Below are positions 58,651 to 64,000 of a stretch of 64,000 nucleotides of DNA, one piece after another (within the stretch, counting starts at the first letter, position 1; the number at the start of each line of letters is the position of its first letter). The stretch covers positions 1 to 64,000 of the forward strand of contig CAUYLG010075698.1 of the NCBI GenBank assembly GCA_963573385.1, written 5' to 3'. The notes beneath the pieces were generated by a model. It saw only the letters and a list, made by a program, of their open reading frames with translations, made no database searches and was not told the DNA's origin. A program made the translations under genes and the position numbers. This stretch comes from Cacajao melanocephalus (lineage: Eukaryota > Chordata > Mammalia > Primates > Pitheciidae).

Positions 58651-59263
58651 TGTCAGAGGCATTTGAATCAGAGTGACTCCATCTTGAATAGGGGCTGGAT
58701 AAAATAAGGCTGAGACCTACTGGGCTGCATTCCCAGGAGGTCAGGCATTCTTAGTCTCAGGATGAGATAAGAGGTTGGCGGAAGATACAGGTCACAAAGA
58801 CCCTACAACAGGATGCAGTAAAGAAGACAGCAAAACCAAGATGGCGATGAGAGTGACATCTGATTGTCCTCACTGCTCATTATACACTAATTATAATACA
58901 TTAGCATGCTAAAAGACACTTCCACCAATGCCATGACAGTTTACAAATGCCATGGGAACATTCAGACCTTACCCTATAGAGTCTAAAAAGGTGAGAGACC
59001 CCCCAGTTCTGAGAAATCATTACCCCTTTCCTGGAAAACTCATGATTAATCTGCTTATTTAGCATATAATCAAGAAATAACAAAAACAATACACTCAGTT
59101 GAGCAGCCCATCCTCCTGCTCTGTCTTAGGAGTAGTCATCTTTTTGTTTCTTTACTTCTCTAATAAACTTGCTTTCACTTTATGGACTTGCCCTGAATTC
59201 TTCATTGCACGAGGTCTAAGAACCCTCTCTTGGGGTCTAGATTGGGACCCCTTTCTGTTAACA
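58651..59263 (+). mobile_element. Solo LTR, class I ERV type
   Basis: 613 bp, starting TGTCAGAGGC and ending TTAACA. A 4-base target duplication, TTCC, lies on both sides (58647-58650, 59264-59267). It contains gactccatcttgaatagggg, tgccatgacagtttacaaat, AATAAA at 59162-59167 and ggggtctagattgggacccc. No internal viral genes remain, so this is an LTR-LTR recombination product. I know the sequence type but not the family name with certainty. Confidence 0.8.
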
Positions 59264-59739
59264 TTCCCATTTTGTGCTCAGTCTAACGGTAGCTTAAAAG
59301 TTAGGTATTATTGACCTCCTTTTACTGATAAGCTGAATGATTACAAGATATCCATTAATGACTTTGTGTCCGATGTTCTTGTTTTTACACTATCCTTAAA
59401 ACAATTGTTGCTAAATGTGGTAATGTGACTGTTTTCATAGCAATGGCTATGAAAGAATATAGGATTGGAAATCAGTGAGGACCAATGGTCAGAATATCTG
59501 GGGCCCAACTGAGGGCCTTTTTATGAGTTACTGATCTTCCATTTCTCTTTTCTATTCTGGACATTTGTTTAATGAAATAACTCCGTAGTAGAGATATGCA
59601 TCCTACCAGTGTTGGGTAAGTGTAAAAGTGCTTTTAAATTTTAAAGCATTTTAAAAATGGAATAAAAGCACTTTGAGCACTTAGAGAATGGTGTCATCTG
59701 AAAAAAAAAAGTTTAAATCTTAAATTTTTAGACAGGAAA

Positions 59740-59885
59740 CAAACTTACCTATCTAATTCTGTCATTTTACAGTTGAAGAAATTAAAGCCCAGAGATACTG
59801 TGCTGTGTTCAAGTTCACACAGTTACATATCTTGAACTAGATATGAGATCTTTACGTACCTTGCTCAGTGCCTTTTCTAGTGTAG
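59740..59885 (+). mobile_element. MIR fragment
   Basis: gtcattttacagttgaagaa, attaaagcccagagatactg. Confidence 0.5.
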
Positions 59886-59895
59886 CATTAAACTA

Positions 59896-59956
59896 TTAGG
59901 AATTTCTAAATAATGATTTTTTTTGGTCTCTTTAGGAATTCCTAAATAATGATTTT
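59896..59956. repeat. 25-bp direct duplication
   Basis: 59896-59920 and 59932-59956 differ at one base (ttaggaatt[t/c]ctaaataat...), period 36. Confidence 0.9.
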
Positions 59957-61262
59957 AAATAAAAACTTTTTTTTTTTGAACTTAAGATCTTTGAATATGG
60001 CTGGAGATAGTCTTTTATCATTTGTTTCTATTCTACTTAATTACTGATGAAGAGTATAAATTTATATCCTTTGAAACCAGGTATCCTTGGAGAACAACTT
60101 ATATCCTTTGTTATATATATCAGATTCCTACTGGTCTTCATTTGGGAAATAATAGAACATATTTGATAAATTGATGTGTTTGTCATTTTAAATTGGACCA
60201 ATAGTTAAGTTGGCACCTGAGTGAAATTCAGGAGACAGAGGAAAATGCAGAATGTCAGGATTCAAAGAAGATCTTACTTAGCATTTTACTTTTTTCCTTT
60301 TCTATACTGGACCTTGTGTCTAAAGTAAAGTGAAATGTCCTACTTAGACAGTGGTAGAGCCTAAGATAGAATTTAGATCTTCTGACTCCTACTTTATTCA
60401 TTTTTTCACTGAGCAACGTTATTTCAAAATTCCCCTCTGAATATTGACTTGTTTTCCTAACATCAGTGTCTAGTCTGGTTTTGGGCATTGCTTACAGTTT
60501 GGGTTTGTGCCAGGGAAGACTAGGGAATGGAGTTGGGGAGTGTTTGTTGTAGAGCTAAGGAGCCCTATTCTTTGGTCTGCCCAGATAGGTCAGGTTTGGT
60601 CTAAAACTATTCTGGGACTCTGGACATCACTGTGCCCTACATGATGATTCTGGAACCACTTTTGTGGGTTAAGCCTACCTTGGAAAATTTATGTGGACGG
60701 TCGGTGGGGTCCTGGGGTATTTTCCTCCTGACACTCCAAACTTTTTGAGTTAGGTCCAATAGAATCTGCCAAGCCACTCAGAACATTCATATGGAGACTA
60801 AAATCTGGCTAAGAATGAAACTATCTTTGTTGAGTTGGTTTCTTTAGAGTCTTTAAACAGTTTTCAAACTCATTTTTACTTGGGTTTTTAAAATTAGAAT
60901 TGTAAATTCACGTTACTGCACAATTTTTTTTATGGTGTGGGATTTCTTAGGTAAGTGAGCTTTTAAAATAAAATGAAATTGTTTCGTTTATGGAATATTT
61001 TGAAGAACTAAAACAGTAATCTTTCTTTCATGTGCAATGGTGTCAGCTGTTAATGCTCCTATTTATAAATAGGTCATCTTTGTTTGAAAAAAGCATATAA
61101 GGTTTTCTAACTCCAAATCTTTCCAGCTATAATATTGCTACATTAAGCAGAACTGTCAAAGATAAAACTTTGAATCAAAGTGATTTTCTAGACTGTTTGA
61201 ATGTTAATCTTTCCTGTAATATCGGTTAACAATCATGTCTCCTTATCTCTTCATACCTCCTT

Positions 61263-61609
61263 GGTTTTATTTTATTTTTTTATTTTTTGAGACAGGATTT
61301 TGCTCTGTTGCCCTTGCTGGAGTGTGGTGGTATGAACATAGCTCACTGCAACCTCAGCCTCTGGGTTCAAGCTATCCTCCCATTTCAGCCTCCTAAGTAA
61401 CTGAGAGTATTCCCACCTGTAGTCCCTACAGTCTCACCTGTAGTCCTATAGTCCCACCTTTGTATTTTTTCTAGAGATGGGATTTCGCCATATTGCCCAG
61501 GCTGGTTTTGAACTCCAGAGCTCAAGTGATTCACCCACTTTGACCTCTCAAAGTGCTGGCTGGGCCTCCCAAAATGCTGGGATTACAGGTGTGAGCTGCT
61601 GTGCCCAGC
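61263..61609 (-). mobile_element. Alu with internal rearrangement
   Basis: At 61400-61460 the expected ggattacaggcgtgtgccac block is replaced by reiterated cacctgtagtcc pieces. A second partial duplication (ctcaaagtgctggctgggcc) lies near 61548. Confidence 0.85.
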
Positions 61610-61650
61610 CACATCCTTGTTTTTAAATTGGTATTTAAAAAATACTATGG

Positions 61651-61858
61651 CAGGGCATAGTGGCACATGCCTGTAATCTCAGCACTCTGGGAGGCCAGAG
61701 TGGATCACTTTGAGGCCAGGAGTTTCAGGCCAGCCTGGGCAATATGGCAAAACCCTGTCTCTACAAAAACGAAAATTTGCAGGATGTGGTGGTGTGCGCC
61801 TGTAGTCCCAGCTGCTAGAGAAGGTGAGTCAGGAGGATCCCTTGATCCTGTAATGAAA
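61651..61858 (+). mobile_element. 3'-truncated Alu
   Basis: gcagggcatagtggcacatg start; stops in the right arm at cccttgatcctg. Confidence 0.85.
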
Positions 61859-62060
61859 TATACTACTAATAAAATAAAAATACTGTAATAAAACATAGAT
61901 ATACTTTTTTTTTTTTTTTTTTACTTTTTTAGCTGGCATTCTGGTCTGAGATTTTAATTTTTTAAATAGCAAAACTAGGTTATGAATAGGATGACCATAT
62001 GTCCCAGTTTGCCCAGGACAATCTTGGATCATCCCTGTTATCCTGACGTTATCATGTTTA

Positions 62061-62339
62061 TTTTTTTCTTTTGTAGACACAGGGTCTTGCTCTGTTACCC
62101 AGCTGTAGTGCAGCAGTGTGATCATGGCTCATTGTAACCTTGAACTCCTGGGCTCAGGTGATCCTCCCACCTCAGCTTTCCAGAGAGGCTGGGACTAAAC
62201 ACACACCACCACGCCTGGGGTCTTGCCATGTTGCTGAGGCTGTTCTTAAACCTCCTGGCCTCAAACTCTTGGTCAAGTGATCCTCCCACTTCAGCCTCCT
62301 AAAGTGCTGGGATTATAGGCATGAGCCACTGTGCCTGAC
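62061..62339 (-). mobile_element. Old Alu
   Basis: gacacagggtcttgctctgt, middle deletion, ends ccactgtgcctgac; tatcctgacgttat before and tatcctgacataat after are the target duplication. Confidence 0.87.
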
Positions 62340-62599
62340 TATCCTGACATAATTATTAATAGACACATAAATATGTCTCATTTACTCTCAAAAGTGTCCC
62401 ATTTGGATAATACATTATCTGGTCACTTACATATACATTATCATTTTGTTGTACTAGGTTTTATTTGTTGAAATGTTATTTGAAATAGGACTGTAAGATA
62501 ATGGAATACTGGTCTATTTTGAGTACATTTGGATGCTTTTCATTGGTCAAACATTTTTATTGTATGGAGAGTTCTGAGTGTAGAAATGTAGTGTATTGA

Positions 62600-62790
62600 A
62601 CAGTAATGCACATGATTTGAAATTAGGGATTATTTGTTATCTGACTTTTGGCAGGTTATATAACCTTGAGGAACCTCTTGTTTCCTCATCCATTAAACAG
62701 AGATAATAGCAATATGTATCCTACATGGGTGTTTTGAAGATATTAAAGAGATGACATATCAAAAAATGCATTTTAAGCTGAAAATTGTTA
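62600..62790 (-). mobile_element. MIR
   Basis: cttttggcaggttatataac, tgtttcctcatccattaaac and gatattaaagagatgacata. Confidence 0.65.
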
Positions 62791-63181
62791 TATAAGTGTT
62801 AGTCATGTCACATGTGTGCCTTTCTCCAAATTGAATTTAAAATGAGTAATTTTACCTAGTTTAGGGGAACCTACTATTTGATAGAGCACTGGCAGTGTTT
62901 TGGTGTAAAGGGGAGCAGGGAAATAATGTAGTTGGAAGTATATGCTGGCCTGAGGTTTTCTGCAGGGAGAGTTTGAAATTTTAACATTTGTGTGTTGAAA
63001 ACAGTGATCCAATGGAAAGCAGAAAAATAAATGATGCTTGACAGAAGAAAGAGATCAATGTTGAGTAGGCAAGAAGGATAGAATCTAGAATACAGATGGA
63101 AGGATTGGTTTTACATAACCAAGAGACATTTCCCTAGTTTGTTCAGTTTTTTAAAAATACCAACAATATATAATACATATA

Positions 63182-63468
63182 TTTTTTTAAACAGAGTCTT
63201 GGTCTGTTGCCCAGGCGGGAGTACAGCTGCCCGATCTCGGCTCACTGCAACCTACCTTTCCTGGGCTCAAGGGATTCTCCTGCCTCAGCCACCTGAGTAG
63301 CTGGGATTACAGGTGCGCACCACCGAGTTGTGCTAATTTTTTATTTTTTGGTAGAGAAAAAATTTCACCATGTTGGCCAGGCTGGTCTGGAACTCCTAAC
63401 CTCAAGTGATCTGCCTGCCTCAGCCACCCAGAGTACTGGGATTACAGGCATGGGTCACCGTGCCTGGC
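63182..63468 (-). mobile_element. Alu in ADK intron
   Basis: tttttaaacagagtcttggt to ccgtgcctggc. Confidence 0.9.
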
Positions 63469-63505
63469 TCTCTCAATATAATTTATATAAAGTCAAATCA
63501 GCCTT

Positions 63506-63590
63506 TTGTTTCCTTTCCCCTTTCCCTTTCTCTTTCCCTTCCTTTCCCGTTTTCTTTCTTCTTTCACCTTTCCTTTCTCCTTTCCCCTCC
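63506..63590. repeat. Pyrimidine-rich (CCCTTT)n tract
   Basis: Almost uninterrupted C/T over 85 bases at the tail of the next antisense Alu. It could form a triplex and is likely length-variable. Confidence 0.9.
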
Positions 63591-63909
63591 CCAAGGTCTT
63601 ACTTTGTCACCCAGGCTTGAATGCAGTGGCGCAAACATGTCTTACTGCAACCTTGACTTCCCCAGCGCAAGCCATCCACTCGCTTTAGCCCCCCAGGTAG
63701 CTGGGAATAACGGTGTGCATCACCATGCCTGCCTTTTTTTTTTTTTTTTTTTTTTTGTATTTTTTGTAACAATGTCAGGAGTGGGGTGCGGGGGGATGTC
63801 TTGCCATGTTGCCCAGGCTGGTCTTGAACTCTTGAGCTCAAGTGATCTACCTGCCTCAGCCTCCCAAAGTGTTGGTATTACAGGTGTGTAATCTCACTGT
63901 GCCTGACCC
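63591..63909 (-). mobile_element. Old Alu with internal T-run
   Basis: aaggtcttactttgtcaccc to ctcactgtgcctgacc, with T23 at 63733-63756 in the arm linker. Confidence 0.87.
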
Positions 63910-64000
63910 AGCCTCTTTTTAATTAATTCTGTCCCCCTTCCCACCCAGGCAACCACTCTCTGACTTCTTTTACTGTAGATACTAGTTTTGTCTATTCTAG

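Noticed and set aside
58651..59263. Possible complete endogenous provirus
   Set aside because: A single LTR with a short target duplication on both sides and no gag, pol or env between LTRs means a solo LTR.
63406..63891. 161-codon + strand frame
   Set aside because: It runs through two antisense Alus and the pyrimidine tract, so it is not a gene.

Overview
The window is primate nuclear DNA, almost certainly the human 10q22.2 segment or the same segment of a close ape. Three things show this: GT-AG introns with multi-exon genes, about 60 Alu copies on both strands, and exons that translate to proteins I recognise. Three genes are touched: the 3' end of VCL (vinculin, + strand, left edge), the whole coding sequence of AP3M1 (mu-3A subunit of the AP-3 adaptor, - strand), and the 5' end of ADK (adenosine kinase, + strand, continuing beyond the right edge).

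Layout. Positions 1 to about 371 look like the last part of the VCL 3'UTR, with a polyadenylation signal at 348-353. AP3M1 runs leftward: its 5' noncoding exon is near 31.2-31.3 kb, eight coding exons lie between 18117 and 4014, and a long 3'UTR appears to end near 472, tail-to-tail with VCL. The eight coding pieces add to 1257 nt, which is 418 codons plus stop, in frame and with GT-AG borders throughout. AP3M1 and ADK share a GC-box-rich CpG-island promoter at about 31.15-31.75 kb. ADK has two alternative first exons here. Exon 1L (31688-31752) gives the nuclear long isoform with a PKPKKLK basic signal. Exon 1S (56210-56223), in a second CpG island, gives the short isoform (MTSV then a split Arg codon). 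Both end in the same phase, so each can join the same downstream exon, which lies outside the window.

The rest is intron filled with repeats. These include nested and inverted Alus, one old LINE-1 3' end (18.16-23.0 kb) split by Alus and by a GC-rich poly(A)-tailed insertion, MER2 and MER5A DNA transposon fossils, two solo LTRs, an MLT1-like LTR and many MIR fragments. The ORFs over 60 codons that do not overlap AP3M1 or ADK exons are mostly Alu or CpG-island reading frames, and none is supported as a gene.

I see no undescribed gene system. The most useful leads are: an unidentified retrocopy inside the LINE-1 (20191-20850); a perfect 24-bp-arm hairpin set within an imperfect tandem repeat in AP3M1 intron 6 (8374-8566); an 85-bp poly(A)-tailed mini-insertion with a perfect 15-bp target duplication (41487-41601); a duplicated AP-1-motif block (6108-6163); and a Gly at ADK-L residue 6 where I remember Glu in the human reference.
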